Below are positions 15,325 to 24,797 of a stretch of DNA of 49,448 nucleotides, piece after piece. The stretch comes from Eubacterium sp. (lineage in GTDB: Bacteria; Bacillota; Clostridia; Acetivibrionales; DSM-1351), in contig JAQSXC010000010.1 of NCBI GenBank assembly GCA_029266335.1, forward strand, positions 1 to 49,448. Direction: 5' to 3'. Each line of letters begins with the position of its first letter. Position 1 is the first letter of the stretch. The notes beneath the pieces were generated by a model that had not been told where the DNA came from, did no database searches, and worked only from the letters and a program-made list of their open reading frames with translations. A program made the position numbers and the translations under genes.

Positions 15325-17868
15325 GTGTTAGAGGTCAATAACCTGAAAAGTATTCTTACCCGGCAAAAAGAAATCGTTACAAACCTTGAAAGTGAAATAT
15401 CAAAAATCGAAGCAACTGATCTCTTGAATGAAAATCAAAACCTAAATAAAGAACTTGAACGGTACAAGGAATTATTTGAAAAAGAGAAAGCCAATAGCCT
15501 GTTAGTGACGGAAGAGAATAAAAAACTCAGGAATGCCATTTATGAACAGCTCTATAGTGAAAAACTTCAAATTCTTAACTTGGTTAATAAAAAATTAGAT
15601 GTTTATTATAATTCCAATATTGAAGGTGAAATCAACAGGTTAAAAGCTTATGAAATTGCTGTAAAAAGCCGTATTGACAATATGACCGGGCTTTTAGAGG
15701 CTAACAGGGTAAATGTTCAGGATGAAATGTACTTTAGAATTTCAGAGTTGAGCAAACTTCTTGAGGAGAGGCTGAAACAAGCCCGGGAAGAAATATTAAG
15801 AAATTCTGAAGCTTTTAACGAAAACAGAAATGCCGAATACCATAAATTAAGGCAGGAGCAGCTTTCGGAAGAAGAGATAAAAGGCAGAATAAAACAGAAC
15901 AATATTGAGGCTTTTATCGGACTCAACATTATAAATAAACTTGGAGTGCTATTACTTATAATTGGTGTTATAACAGCAGCCCAGTTTGCATATTTCAGAT
16001 TGCCGGACCTCCTGAAATGTATTTTCATATTTGTATTAGGAATTTTGATGGTGCTTGCAGGTGAACTTTTAAATAAAAGAAAACCAAATGTTTTCTCATT
16101 GGGAATAACCAGCGGAGGTATTGCAATCCTGTATGTGGCGCTGGCTCTCAGCTATTTTAACTTCGGTGTCCTCGGTATGTTTCCGGCACTGGGGCTGTGT
16201 ATTCTTATAACTGCAGCTGCCTTTGTCCTTTCTCAACGATATGATTCACAGACAATTTCGGTGTTTGCCCTGGTGGGCGGATACCTGCCCATACTTTCCG
16301 TTTCGGGGAGCATGGCGATGATTTACAGTGCAATGATTTACTTTATAGTGCTTAACGTTTTAGCATTAATAATATCGGTTAACAAAAGATGGATTGTAAC
16401 AGCTTACGTTGGCTTCTGGCTGAATGTTGCCGGATCGGTTTACATCCTGCTGATTTTGTTTAACGAAAGGACAAGCGATGCTTTATTTTCAGTAGATGAT
16501 TTAATAGCAATTTTCTATATTGTTTTGGCATTTATAATCTATACACTGATTCCTATTGTCGGAACCTACAGAAAAAAACTTGCCTTCAGAAATTCAGATA
16601 TTGTCTTGCTGGCTTTAAATACAGTCTTAAGCAGTCTTTTACTATACTCTGTTTTCTATATCGTGGCTCTCGAAGATTACACAGGAATTCTGGCAGTTGC
16701 CTTTGCGGCTGTTTATATTTCTATGGGACGTTTTATTGAAAGCTTTATGGAAAAAGAACGTAAGGTCAGAGCTTTATTTTATATCACTGGCCTGACATTT
16801 GTTGCTCTGGTAATACCGTTCCAATTTGATAAAATGTGGTTTTCGCTGGGATGGCTGATTGAAGGTGTTGTACTTCTTTCTTACGGAATTGTGAAAGAGA
16901 TAAGAAGCTTTAAGAGAGCAGGTGCAATAATTTCACTTCTTTGCCTGGCAGCATTTCTGCTCATTGATGTCCTGTATTTTGAGGATTCAATATTTACCTG
17001 TAAATATCTGGCCATAACTGCAGGCAGTATGGTGGTTTTAGGTTCATTAATTTATAAAAATAATTTGGCATCAAAGCTTGCAAAATTGTTTAAGTATATT
17101 GCGGTTTTAAATATATGGTTCTTTTCTTTATATATCATTGAGACTGAATTGAGAAGCTATTTGTCAGAGTTGTTATTAAGAAGCAGTTTCAGTCCGGAAT
17201 ATCTTATCTACTCTGCTATGATTCTTATTAGTTTTACATTTGCATATCTCATACCAAGGATTAAAGTTCTGATTGACAGAGTTTTAAAAATCACATCCTC
17301 AATAATTTATATTATAGGAATATTTGCATTATTTTTGTTAAATTTCAATTCTCCCGTTAAAGATGGTAATCTAAGCGATGTTCCTTTGGTTATAAGTGTT
17401 GTAGGAACTATTGAACTGGCAGTAATAACTCTGCTGTCACTGGCGGTTGTCAGGGAGTTGGTATTGAATCTGCTTGCAGATAAAAAGCTTGGAATAGAAT
17501 GGTATCCTCTTATTATTTCTTTTTATTTTGTTATTATACTGACTCAAAATCTTATAACTCAATATAATCTGGAATTTAATAATGCAGTGATAAGTATTGT
17601 GTATATTGTGACCGCTCTGGGATGGATTACCTTCGGCTTTATAAAGAGATATGTATTTATAAGAAGGTTTGGCCTGGGCTTATGCATCCTGTCAGTAGCA
17701 AAACTATTCTTAATAGATCTCTCATTCCTCACTCAAGGCTATAGGATAGTGTCATATTTTATTTTTGGTTTGACACTGATTGCAATATCCTTTGTTTATC
17801 AATATTTCAGTAAAAAAATAAATATAATTGGCGGGGTAATGCCGGATGAAAATAAAAGTAACAGTTAG
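15325..17868 (+). CDS. DUF2339 polytopic membrane protein
   Basis: 847 residues from GTG 15325, chosen because GGAGG (15312-15316) stands eight bases before it; an upstream ATG at 15271 would lie inside the promoter. Residues 1-190 are a hydrophilic coiled coil (repeated LESEISKIEA, LNKELERYKELFEKEK, LSKLLEERLKQAREE). From NIEAFIGLNIINKLGVLLLI (about 196) onward the protein is almost wholly membrane, with more than 20 predicted helices and signature segments such as GEAxLxxR-like AGELLNKRKPNVFSLGITSG. DUF2339 proteins have no proven biochemical role but are linked to the envelope. The DUF3999 gene overlaps its end by 23 bases, the usual pairing in bacteria. Confidence 0.85.
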   Translation: MLEVNNLKSILTRQKEIVTNLESEISKIEATDLLNENQNLNKELERYKELFEKEKANSLLVTEENKKLRNAIYEQLYSEKLQILNLVNKKLDVYYNSNIEGEINRLKAYEIAVKSRIDNMTGLLEANRVNVQDEMYFRISELSKLLEERLKQAREEILRNSEAFNENRNAEYHKLRQEQLSEEEIKGRIKQNNIEAFIGLNIINKLGVLLLIIGVITAAQFAYFRLPDLLKCIFIFVLGILMVLAGELLNKRKPNVFSLGITSGGIAILYVALALSYFNFGVLGMFPALGLCILITAAAFVLSQRYDSQTISVFALVGGYLPILSVSGSMAMIYSAMIYFIVLNVLALIISVNKRWIVTAYVGFWLNVAGSVYILLILFNERTSDALFSVDDLIAIFYIVLAFIIYTLIPIVGTYRKKLAFRNSDIVLLALNTVLSSLLLYSVFYIVALEDYTGILAVAFAAVYISMGRFIESFMEKERKVRALFYITGLTFVALVIPFQFDKMWFSLGWLIEGVVLLSYGIVKEIRSFKRAGAIISLLCLAAFLLIDVLYFEDSIFTCKYLAITAGSMVVLGSLIYKNNLASKLAKLFKYIAVLNIWFFSLYIIETELRSYLSELLLRSSFSPEYLIYSAMILISFTFAYLIPRIKVLIDRVLKITSSIIYIIGIFALFLLNFNSPVKDGNLSDVPLVISVVGTIELAVITLLSLAVVRELVLNLLADKKLGIEWYPLIISFYFVIILTQNLITQYNLEFNNAVISIVYIVTALGWITFGFIKRYVFIRRFGLGLCILSVAKLFLIDLSFLTQGYRIVSYFIFGLTLIAISFVYQYFSKKINIIGGVMPDENKSNS

Positions 17869-19045
17869 TTTTGCAGTATTGTTTTTATTTTGTTTTACAT
17901 ATATTTATGCTGCCGATTTCAAGTATAGCGCCGGGATTGTAAATGAGGGAGATAAAAAGTATAAGGCTGTAAGACTTACTGCTCATGTTTATAATAATAT
18001 ATCTGAAAATATGTCAGATCTGGCCATATTAGATAAACAGAATGAGCAGGTACCATACTTTATAAACAGTTTTATTGAAAGTGAAATTGAAACCAAAAGG
18101 GCTTATGAACTTAAACAAATCAATTCATTTATTAAAGATGATTACTATTACTATGACTATACGCTGAAAACTCCGGTAACAGAAGATGTTGCTGCCACAT
18201 CCATTGGAGTTCATACCGGTAACACCGGCTTTGCAAAGAAGGTTGAGCTGTTGGGAAGCTATGACAATATCAACTGGGAAAAAGTTCAGGAGGATACTTT
18301 ATATAATGTTGACGGCAGCAGCAGGCTTGAAATAAGCTTTGACGGCACAAAGAAGTATACCTGCTACCGTTTCAGGATATTTAACAATCTTGAGAAGGTA
18401 GAATTTACTTCAGTTTCATTAAATTACAACAATGTAATACAAAAAAGAGACTATTTTATTGAAACCATTTCACCTGAATATGCCGTTGAGGAGCAGGGAA
18501 ACGTGACGGTTGTCAGGGTTAAGGGCTTAAAGAATCTGAGGCTTAATAATATAACTGTCAAAACCGACAGCATATTCAAGAGGAATGTTACCTTTAACAA
18601 TGCTGCTTATAAAATGCTTTACTATCTTGAATTCAAAAATATCAGGTATAAAGATTTGACCATACCGCTTGATTTCCAAAGAGTTGAGGCGGATGACGCA
18701 GAAATTAAAATAGAAAACAATGATGATAAACCAATAAAAATAACAGGTATTGAGGTTGAATATACTGTTTATGAACTGGTTTTCGAGGATTCTAAAGCAG
18801 GCGGATATTTTTTGAAATATGGCAATGAGGAACTGAAGACCCCAAAAAGCTATGATATATCAAATTACAAGGAGCAAATTTTAAACGAGGGTTACGATAA
18901 ATTAAACTTAACGATAAACAAAACCCAGAACAGTTCTGTTAGCCCTAAAACATCGACAGTTAATTACAAGCTGATATTTAATATTACAATTTTGATGGTG
19001 GCAGTAATTATGGGTGTTATTATATTAAAGAAACTGAAAAAGTAG
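17846..19045 (+). CDS. DUF3999-like secreted, membrane-anchored protein
   Basis: 399 residues; ATG 17846 after GGCGGGG, overlapping the upstream gene by 23 bases in another frame, so translation is probably coupled. A signal peptide (1-22, ending TYIYAADF) leads to an extracytoplasmic beta-rich body with discoidin-like sections (VELLGSYDNINWEKVQED ... YTCYRFRIFNN), then one C-terminal membrane helix (about 374-394, FNITILMVAVIMGVIIL) with KKLKK at the cytoplasmic end. This is the DUF3999 layout, and such proteins are regularly encoded next to DUF2339 membrane proteins. Function unknown; a sugar- or wall-binding partner of the 847-aa protein is an inference. Confidence 0.75.
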   Translation: MKIKVTVSFAVLFLFCFTYIYAADFKYSAGIVNEGDKKYKAVRLTAHVYNNISENMSDLAILDKQNEQVPYFINSFIESEIETKRAYELKQINSFIKDDYYYYDYTLKTPVTEDVAATSIGVHTGNTGFAKKVELLGSYDNINWEKVQEDTLYNVDGSSRLEISFDGTKKYTCYRFRIFNNLEKVEFTSVSLNYNNVIQKRDYFIETISPEYAVEEQGNVTVVRVKGLKNLRLNNITVKTDSIFKRNVTFNNAAYKMLYYLEFKNIRYKDLTIPLDFQRVEADDAEIKIENNDDKPIKITGIEVEYTVYELVFEDSKAGGYFLKYGNEELKTPKSYDISNYKEQILNEGYDKLNLTINKTQNSSVSPKTSTVNYKLIFNITILMVAVIMGVIILKKLKK

Positions 19046-19187
19046 AAAGTTGTAGTGATTAAAATTAACTATCGATTGCTGCCAGTCTGAAGAAATAATA
19101 GAGATTATTTTGAAAGATTTCGCCGGCACTCGTCTCTTCTCAAGTATATCTAAGAATTGTAGCCGCTAGTGGTTCATGGAGGTTGAT

Positions 19188-19871
19188 ATGAAAAAAATTT
19201 TAGTAGTTGATGATGAGCCATCATTACGAGATCTTGTAGAACTCATTTTAAAACGGGAAAAGTATGAAGTAGCCACTGCTGTTGACGGAAAAACTGCATT
19301 GGCACTGGCTGATTCCTTTAAGCCCGACCTGATTTTATTGGATATAATGCTGCCTGACATGAGTGGTCATGAGGTATGCAAAAAGTTAAACATACATAGG
19401 AGAATACCTACAATAATGGTTACTGCAAAACATGAAACCATAGACAAGGTTTTGGGTTTGGAGCTGGGAGCAGATGATTATGTAACAAAACCCTTTGAGA
19501 TAATGGAGTTGATGGCCAGAATAAAAGCCTTACTTAGAAGGTCAAACAGTGAGGAAGAGCTGGAAGAAGTTACTCATCAGGGGTTAAAAATTAATTTTAC
19601 CAACATGGCGGTAAATAGGGAGGATAGGGAGATTGTTCTTACAGCGAAAGAGTTTCAGCTTTTGGAACTGATGGCCAGAAACATGAAGAAAACCTTCAGC
19701 CGGGATGAACTTCTTCAAAAGGTTTGGGGTTATGATTACATGGGGGACAGCCGTGTTGTAGACATTTGCATAGCCCGGTTGAGAAAAAAGATTGAAGAGG
19801 ACAGCGCTTGCCCTGTACATATAGTAACAGTTTTTGGCTTGGGATACCGCTTCGGAGGAGGGCAAGTCTGA
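19188..19871 (+). CDS. OmpR/PhoB-family response regulator
   Basis: 227 residues. ATG 19188 has TGGAGG eight bases upstream, which rules out the in-frame ATG at 19176. The receiver domain shows the acidic pair in LVVDDEPS (D8, D9), phospho-acceptor D52 in LILLDIMLP, T79 and K101 (TKPFE). The C-terminal winged helix has the typical LTAKEFQLLELMARN ... FSRDELLQKVWGYDY ... VVDICIARLRKKIE pattern. It is the cytoplasmic output half of a two-component system with the kinase 46 bases downstream. The stimulus and target genes are not known; the VWA lipoprotein gene just after the kinase is a candidate target. Confidence 0.95.
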   Translation: MKKILVVDDEPSLRDLVELILKREKYEVATAVDGKTALALADSFKPDLILLDIMLPDMSGHEVCKKLNIHRRIPTIMVTAKHETIDKVLGLELGADDYVTKPFEIMELMARIKALLRRSNSEEELEEVTHQGLKINFTNMAVNREDREIVLTAKEFQLLELMARNMKKTFSRDELLQKVWGYDYMGDSRVVDICIARLRKKIEEDSACPVHIVTVFGLGYRFGGGQV

Positions 19872-19917
19872 TAGAAACAGAAAATTTCTGGAAACTTGGT
19901 CGGAAATGGAGAGAAAT

Positions 19918-21312
19918 ATGAAATTTAGTACGAGGATGGTTCTGTATTATTCCTTGACTTCTGTGGTGGTGCTGCTTATTGTTGGAGCCGTTGCTATTAA
20001 AAGTATTGAGACCTATTGGATAAATAAAGTAGATCAACAGTTGACAGAGCAAAACAGTACTGTAAAGGATTATATAAAACAGGTATTTCTTTTTGAAAAA
20101 AATAGTACAAAGGAGTTGAACGAACAGAATGCAAAAATGGTAGCTGCCAATTTAAGTTCCGGAATCGGACAGCTTCTCATATATAATAATGATTTACAGC
20201 TTCTAAGCGGTTTAGTTGATGTTTTTGAGCACCCTGATTTTAATATGAAGGATTTCCAAAGCCGGGTTCTGCTGCCTGCACGACAAGGAAATACAGTTAA
20301 TTATATACAAAATAACATATATTACTTAGCTTCACCTGTTGAAATGAATGATAAAATGCTAGGTATTTTAGTATTAAATTACAAGCTTGATTTATTGAAT
20401 CTGATTTTAAACAAGGTAGTTGTAATTTTATGTATCGGAGCAGCTGTGTTCTTCCTTATTATTATTATTATGAGTATTTTCATCTCCCGCAGACTGGTTG
20501 TTCCCATTAACAAGCTTGTCACGACTACAGAAAAATACGCAAAAAGAGATTTTGAAATTGTAAATATTGACCGTAAGGATGAATTAGGTCGATTAAGCAG
20601 GAGTATAAATGATATGGGTATGCAGCTTAAAGAGCATATAGACAGGCAAAAGCAATTTGTGTCAAACGTATCACACGAACTGAGGACTCCATTGGCAGCA
20701 ATCAAAGGATATTCTGAATATTTGGCAGATGAAGTAATGGGAGATCCAAGCCTTGACAAAGTCATATATCACTTGAATAATGAGACTTCAAGGCTGACAA
20801 ATATGGTGAATGATTTGCTGCAGATGTCACGTCTGGATTCTTTTAACGAGATATTTACATTTAAAAAAATAAATTTTTCTATCCTTTTAAGTGAGACTGT
20901 AGAAAAGCTGAGAGATAGAGCCGAAAGTCAAGGGATTGAATTTTCCTGTGATATATATCCCAACCTTTTTGTAAAAGGGGATAGGGACAAGCTGGTTCAG
21001 GTGCTGGTTAATGTACTGGATAATTCTATCAAATATTCACCAGAGAAAACACCAGTTAAAATAAATCTTTCTGCAGACAGTAAGAACTCTATAGTAACTA
21101 TTACAGATGAAGGCATGGGAATTCCCGGAGAAGACCTTAATAAGGTTTTTGAACGTTTTTACCGGGCATCAAATGTAAACGGAATAGCAGGAACAGGCCT
21201 GGGACTAGCCATATGTAAAGAAATTATCGAAAAACATCATGGTCAGATTACCATGAATAATGCTGAAAGCGGAGGTACAGAAGTTACAATGCTATTGCCT
21301 TTAACTGCATAA
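19918..21312 (+). CDS. Sensor histidine kinase (HAMP, HisKA, HATPase)
   Basis: 464 residues from ATG 19918 with TGGAGAG six bases ahead; longer in-frame starts overlap the regulator gene without a ribosome site. One membrane helix (about 10-30), an extracytoplasmic sensor loop of about 130 residues with no recognised domain, a second helix (about 164-185), HAMP, then the dimerisation helix with phospho-acceptor H253 in VSHELRTPLAAI. The catalytic domain shows the N box (VNVLDNSIKYSP), G1 (DEGMGIP), F box (FERFYRA) and G2 (GTGLGLAI). It is an intact, WalK/PhoR-like kinase for the preceding regulator. Confidence 0.95.
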   Translation: MKFSTRMVLYYSLTSVVVLLIVGAVAIKSIETYWINKVDQQLTEQNSTVKDYIKQVFLFEKNSTKELNEQNAKMVAANLSSGIGQLLIYNNDLQLLSGLVDVFEHPDFNMKDFQSRVLLPARQGNTVNYIQNNIYYLASPVEMNDKMLGILVLNYKLDLLNLILNKVVVILCIGAAVFFLIIIIMSIFISRRLVVPINKLVTTTEKYAKRDFEIVNIDRKDELGRLSRSINDMGMQLKEHIDRQKQFVSNVSHELRTPLAAIKGYSEYLADEVMGDPSLDKVIYHLNNETSRLTNMVNDLLQMSRLDSFNEIFTFKKINFSILLSETVEKLRDRAESQGIEFSCDIYPNLFVKGDRDKLVQVLVNVLDNSIKYSPEKTPVKINLSADSKNSIVTITDEGMGIPGEDLNKVFERFYRASNVNGIAGTGLGLAICKEIIEKHHGQITMNNAESGGTEVTMLLPLTA

Positions 21313-21441
21313 CGCTATCTTTGTAAAAGCAGTATATTGTTACAAGTTTGATACAACTTTGAATTAGAAGAGAAATAAGCCCAATATATAATGATACCTA
21401 TAAGGAAGCAAAGTAGAGAGATGAATAAAGGGGGCTTAAAA

Positions 21442-23094
21442 ATGATGAGTGTATTTTGTGGTAAGAAAAGATTTTGGGTTAGCCTGGTATTGATATTTTT
21501 AATTTTTATTAGTTTATTAAGCGGCTGTGGGAAATCATCAGACACATCATATACTGCAGAAGCCACAACCACAGGTGTTGATGATGGCAGTGTAAACGGG
21601 CTTACAGGCAAATCTGAAGATGTTTATTCAATCGATGAAAATTCTGGCAATACAAGAGGCAATGAAATGTTGGATAGCGAGGAAGCAGAACAAGAAAATA
21701 AAGTTAAGATTCAGGAAGCAAATGGCCAAAATAACGGTACATATTTTAAAAACTATGGGGTTAATCCCTTTAATGATACTCAGGATAAACCGTTGTCTAC
21801 GTTTGCACTTGATGTGGATACTGCTTCATATACTATTGCCAGGAAGTACATTAATTCAGGTTCACTTCCTCCCAAAGATGCCGTAAGAGTAGAAGAGTTC
21901 GTAAATTATTTCAGGCGGGATTATCCTGTTACTGAAAGAGATACGTTTTCAATTTATACTGAAATGGCTCCTTCAGCTTTCAACAGAGGTTATCACATTC
22001 TGGAGATTGGCATACAGGGCAAGAGAATTGCAGTTTCAAATATAAAGAAAACAGCTTTAACTTTTGTTATAGATGTTTCAGGTTCTATGGATATGGATAA
22101 CAGACTTACACTTGTTAAGAAGAGCCTGAAAATATTGGTGGATCAGATGGGTGAAAACGATAAAATAGGAATAGTGGTCTATGGTACTAATGGAAGAAAA
22201 CTGCTGGAGCCAACTGCTGGGAGTAATAAGCATCGGATATTGAATTCAATTGACCAACTGGAACCCGAAGGCTCCACCAATGCTGCAGAAGGCCTGGTAT
22301 TAGGTTATGATATGGCCTACAACTCCTTTATAAATGAGGGAAATAACAGAATTATTCTATGTACCGACGGGGTAGCTAATCAGGGTATTACAAATGCAGA
22401 GGATATTTTAAAGATGGTGGAGGATTATAAATCCAAGGGAATAACGCTGACAACCCTTGGATTCGGTATGGATAATTTTAACGACATTTTTCTGGAAACG
22501 CTAGCCGACAAAGGAGACGGAAATTATGCGTATATTGATACTACGGATGAAGCTAAAAAAGTATTTATAGACCAATTAGCCGGTACACTGGAAGTCATTG
22601 CGAAGGATACCAAAGCTCAGATAGAATTTGACAAGGAAAGTGTGGAAAGTTATAGGCTCATAGGATATGAAAACAGAGCATTGAAGGATAAGGATTTTAA
22701 AAACAATAGTGTTGATGCAGGAGAAATCGGTGCAGGTCATGCAGTAACCGCATTATATGAAGTGAAGCTAAAAAACTCTGTTGGAGAACATGTCGGAGTT
22801 GTAAAATTAAGATATAAGAACCCCGAAACAGCTAAGGTAACTGAAATAAGTAAAAACATTAAATCTTCTTTGATCTGCGACAGCTTTTACAATGCAACTC
22901 CAAGATTCAGGTTTATTGCAATGGTTGCACAGGCAGCAGAAATCTTGAAAGGAAGTCCGTGGGCCAGTAATACAAGTTTACAGGATGTATATGATATTCT
23001 TAAGGATGATTTGGGTAATCTGGATTTAAAGAATGAGGATTCCGAGTTTATAGATTTAATTAAGAGAGCTATCGAGTTGAAAACGAGAAATTAA
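21442..23094 (+). CDS. VWA-domain lipoprotein (YfbK-like, with DUF3520)
   Basis: 550 residues from ATG 21442 behind AAAGGGGG. Signal peptide with lipobox (ISLLSGCGKSS). After a Glu/Asn-rich linker, an N-terminal YfbK-type region (TFALDVDTASYTIARKYI ... VRVEEFVNYF) is followed by a von Willebrand factor A domain with an intact MIDAS motif D211-x-S213-x-S215 (DVSGSMD), and a C-terminal DUF3520 region (KAQIEFDKESVESYRLIGYE). VWA domains bind protein ligands through a divalent metal. Anchored outside the membrane, it probably joins an envelope complex. It follows the two-component system by 129 bases. Confidence 0.9.
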   Translation: MMSVFCGKKRFWVSLVLIFLIFISLLSGCGKSSDTSYTAEATTTGVDDGSVNGLTGKSEDVYSIDENSGNTRGNEMLDSEEAEQENKVKIQEANGQNNGTYFKNYGVNPFNDTQDKPLSTFALDVDTASYTIARKYINSGSLPPKDAVRVEEFVNYFRRDYPVTERDTFSIYTEMAPSAFNRGYHILEIGIQGKRIAVSNIKKTALTFVIDVSGSMDMDNRLTLVKKSLKILVDQMGENDKIGIVVYGTNGRKLLEPTAGSNKHRILNSIDQLEPEGSTNAAEGLVLGYDMAYNSFINEGNNRIILCTDGVANQGITNAEDILKMVEDYKSKGITLTTLGFGMDNFNDIFLETLADKGDGNYAYIDTTDEAKKVFIDQLAGTLEVIAKDTKAQIEFDKESVESYRLIGYENRALKDKDFKNNSVDAGEIGAGHAVTALYEVKLKNSVGEHVGVVKLRYKNPETAKVTEISKNIKSSLICDSFYNATPRFRFIAMVAQAAEILKGSPWASNTSLQDVYDILKDDLGNLDLKNEDSEFIDLIKRAIELKTRN

Positions 23095-23121
23095 GTGCGA
23101 ATATAATTTTTATTATTTGAA

Positions 23122-23256
23122 TTGGCGAAGCTTTCACCCCAGGTTGCCGATAGGATTAAAATAGTGTATGTACCCGGGCCCAAAGCAGATCATGGTGATG
23201 TTTTCAGAAGGAAGGATGAGTGGTGGGCGGAAATGCTTAACGGTTGGCTGGGTTAA
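23122..23256 (+). pseudogene. Gene remnant, C-terminal ~44 codons of a lost protein
   Basis: An open frame reads LAKLSPQVADRIKIVYVPGP, then KADHGDVFRR and DEWWAEMLNGWLG before TAA 23254-23256. It is strongly protein-like (aromatic-rich end, D-H-G motif), lacks an ATG and any ribosome site, and is closed upstream by stops, so it looks like the 3' end of a deleted gene. The HGDVF...EWW pattern resembles the tail of alpha/beta-hydrolase-type enzymes, but that is a weak guess. The following hairpin at 23324 may once have been its terminator. Confidence 0.55.
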
Positions 23257-23323
23257 ACTTGATTTCTGTAACTACTTGGAGGCATAAGTGGTCATACCTT
23301 TACCAAAAATTAATAGGATATCC

Positions 23324-23361
23324 AACCAAAGGCTATTGAAAACATCCATTAGCCTTTGGTT
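23324..23361. terminator. Strong hairpin, terminator between remnant and minus-strand gene
   Basis: AACCAAAGGCTA (23324-23335) pairs perfectly over 12 bp with TAGCCTTTGGTT (23350-23361). It lies just beyond the 3' end of the minus-strand gene at 23406; on the minus strand it is not followed by a long T-run, so efficiency is uncertain. Confidence 0.65.
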
Positions 23362-23405
23362 ATTCTAAAATATTATATTCTGTATAATAGGAACAACTGC
23401 TTTTA

Positions 23406-24056
23406 CTATCTCGGAACAAGCTGGAGCTCCATCCAATCAAATGCAATCCAATCATTTGGGCCAGTGCTTGAGGTGTTTTCAATAACAACCCTATTATTTC
23501 TTCTAAGATTCGGTACATTGAAGGTTAACTCCCTCCAGTTGGTAAACATACCGCCCGCAGGAGATCCATGCTCGGCAGGAACTCTGCCGTTGTGCACTAC
23601 CGTACCGTTTATTGTGATTCTGGCCGTATATCGATTGACAGGTACATTAAAATGGTCATCCAGAGCTACACGGATTACAATACGTGCTCTTTGATTTCCG
23701 GGAACAAACAGGAAGGCCGGTGAATCAAAGGTCCAGGTTCCACGGTTCCCAGTATAAAGGATGTCAGCGTTCCTGCTGGGGTTACCATAGTTTGGATACG
23801 CGGTTAATTCTTTAAATAATGTTATTCTGGCAGTTACCGGGTTATTGCTTAACTGCGGCTGAGGCTGCCTTGAATCTGACATATCATAGGTATCTGAGTA
23901 TTCATCTATGTCGTATGAACTCATAGGCGGGTAATGCTGCGGTGCTGACATATATTCATCTGAGTATTGCATTTCGGAATAACCGGGCTGTTGCTGAGAA
24001 TACACTGAATCCTGATTTTGACTTATAAAAGGATATCTCATATAAGGTAATGACAT
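23406..24056 (-). CDS. Protein with Tyr/Gln/Ser-rich N-terminus and C-terminal beta-sandwich, possibly a surface or spore-coat protein
   Basis: 216 residues from the ATG at 24056 (minus strand), with GGGAG seven to nine bases ahead; a TTG 15 bases further upstream is less likely. No signal peptide. Residues 1-75 are low complexity, rich in Tyr, Gln, Ser, Met, Pro and Asp (repeated SMSxY/DxYSDTYD-like). Residues 80-216 look like a carbohydrate-binding or polysaccharide-lyase-type beta-sandwich: ARITINGTVVHNG, a long WRELTFNVP, and the ending DWIAFDWMELQLVPR, in which W/D-x-x-x-D-W-x-x-L resembles the last strand of such domains. Similar tails occur in clostridial spore-coat or exosporium proteins, but I cannot confirm that. 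Function unknown. Confidence 0.65.
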   Translation of the reverse strand: MSLPYMRYPFISQNQDSVYSQQQPGYSEMQYSDEYMSAPQHYPPMSSYDIDEYSDTYDMSDSRQPQPQLSNNPVTARITLFKELTAYPNYGNPSRNADILYTGNRGTWTFDSPAFLFVPGNQRARIVIRVALDDHFNVPVNRYTARITINGTVVHNGRVPAEHGSPAGGMFTNWRELTFNVPNLRRNNRVVIENTSSTGPNDWIAFDWMELQLVPR

Positions 24057-24219
24057 AATTTCATCTCCCAAACAGTTTTATATTTCTATAATATTCTTGG
24101 GAAATGTTTTATGTTACCTTTTGAGCTAGTTAAGAAAAATAAGGATGGGGCTAAAAAGATATTGGATATATATGGATTGATTGCTATAATTTAAATTAAG
24201 AGCAACAGGAGGGTAAAAA

Positions 24220-24582
24220 ATGAATTTATTTGGGAATATAATTTGGCTGGTGTTTGGGGGAATTGTTTCAGCGGTTTTATGGTTTGTTTCCGGTATAGTG
24301 TTATGTGTAACCATAGTTGGGATACCATTTGGGATACAATGTTTCAAAATAGCAGGGTTTGTCATATGGCCCTTCGGCCGTCAGGTTGAAATAGGACAAT
24401 TTGGTGCAGGCGGACTGCTGTTCAATATTATCTGGCTTGTGCTGTTCGGATGGGAATTTGCCATAGGACATCTTATAATAGGGCTGGTTTTCTGCATAAC
24501 GGTAATAGGAATACCCTTTGGAATACAACATTTTAAATTTGCAAAATTGGGCCTTATACCTTTCGGTGCAAGGATTTATTAG
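24220..24582 (+). CDS. YccF-family membrane protein
   Basis: 120 residues; CAGGAGGG precedes ATG 24220. Two internal repeats each carry a glycine-proline segment: IVGIPFGIQCFKIAGFVIWPFGR (about 32-54) and VIGIPFGIQHFKFAKLGLIPFGA. Each is preceded by a hydrophobic helix (NIIWLVFGGIVSAVLWFV, NIIWLVLFGWEFAIGHLI). This is the YccF (DUF307) signature: a small inner-membrane protein with about four helices. Its biochemical role is not established. It is a single gene with no neighbour in the same direction that is intact. Confidence 0.9.
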   Translation: MNLFGNIIWLVFGGIVSAVLWFVSGIVLCVTIVGIPFGIQCFKIAGFVIWPFGRQVEIGQFGAGGLLFNIIWLVLFGWEFAIGHLIIGLVFCITVIGIPFGIQHFKFAKLGLIPFGARIY

Positions 24583-24608
24583 TATTCCGGACATATCAGG
24601 GATTTTAA

Positions 24609-24797
24609 AAATACTTTTCTTATCACTATATTTTTTGCAGCCTTGCGGAGGAAAAAGTCCAATCAGATCTGGCAACCTATTCAGGTCAGGAAATCAAGGC
24701 GGGTTATAAACATGCAGCAGTGGTTTTTATAGCAATTACGGGTACCGGACTGGCAGCGTATGCTATATATTTTATTTGGATAAAAAAACAGAAATAA
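24609..24797 (+). pseudogene. Remnant of a membrane protein (C-terminal part)
   Basis: One frame is open from 24609 to TAA 24795-24797 and ends in a convincing membrane tail: VQSDLATYSGQEIKAGYKHA, a hydrophobic helix VVFIAITGTGLAAYAIYFIW and a basic end IKKQK. No ATG start lies in the protein-like part; a CGGAGG (24646-24651) is not followed by a start codon. It looks like the 3' remnant of a decayed gene, or a short gene with a non-standard start. Confidence 0.45.

Noticed and set aside
23130-23170. CCAGGTTGCCGATAGG resembles the 3' arm of a c-di-GMP-I riboswitch
   Set aside because: The other core segments are missing and the stretch reads as a coherent protein tail.
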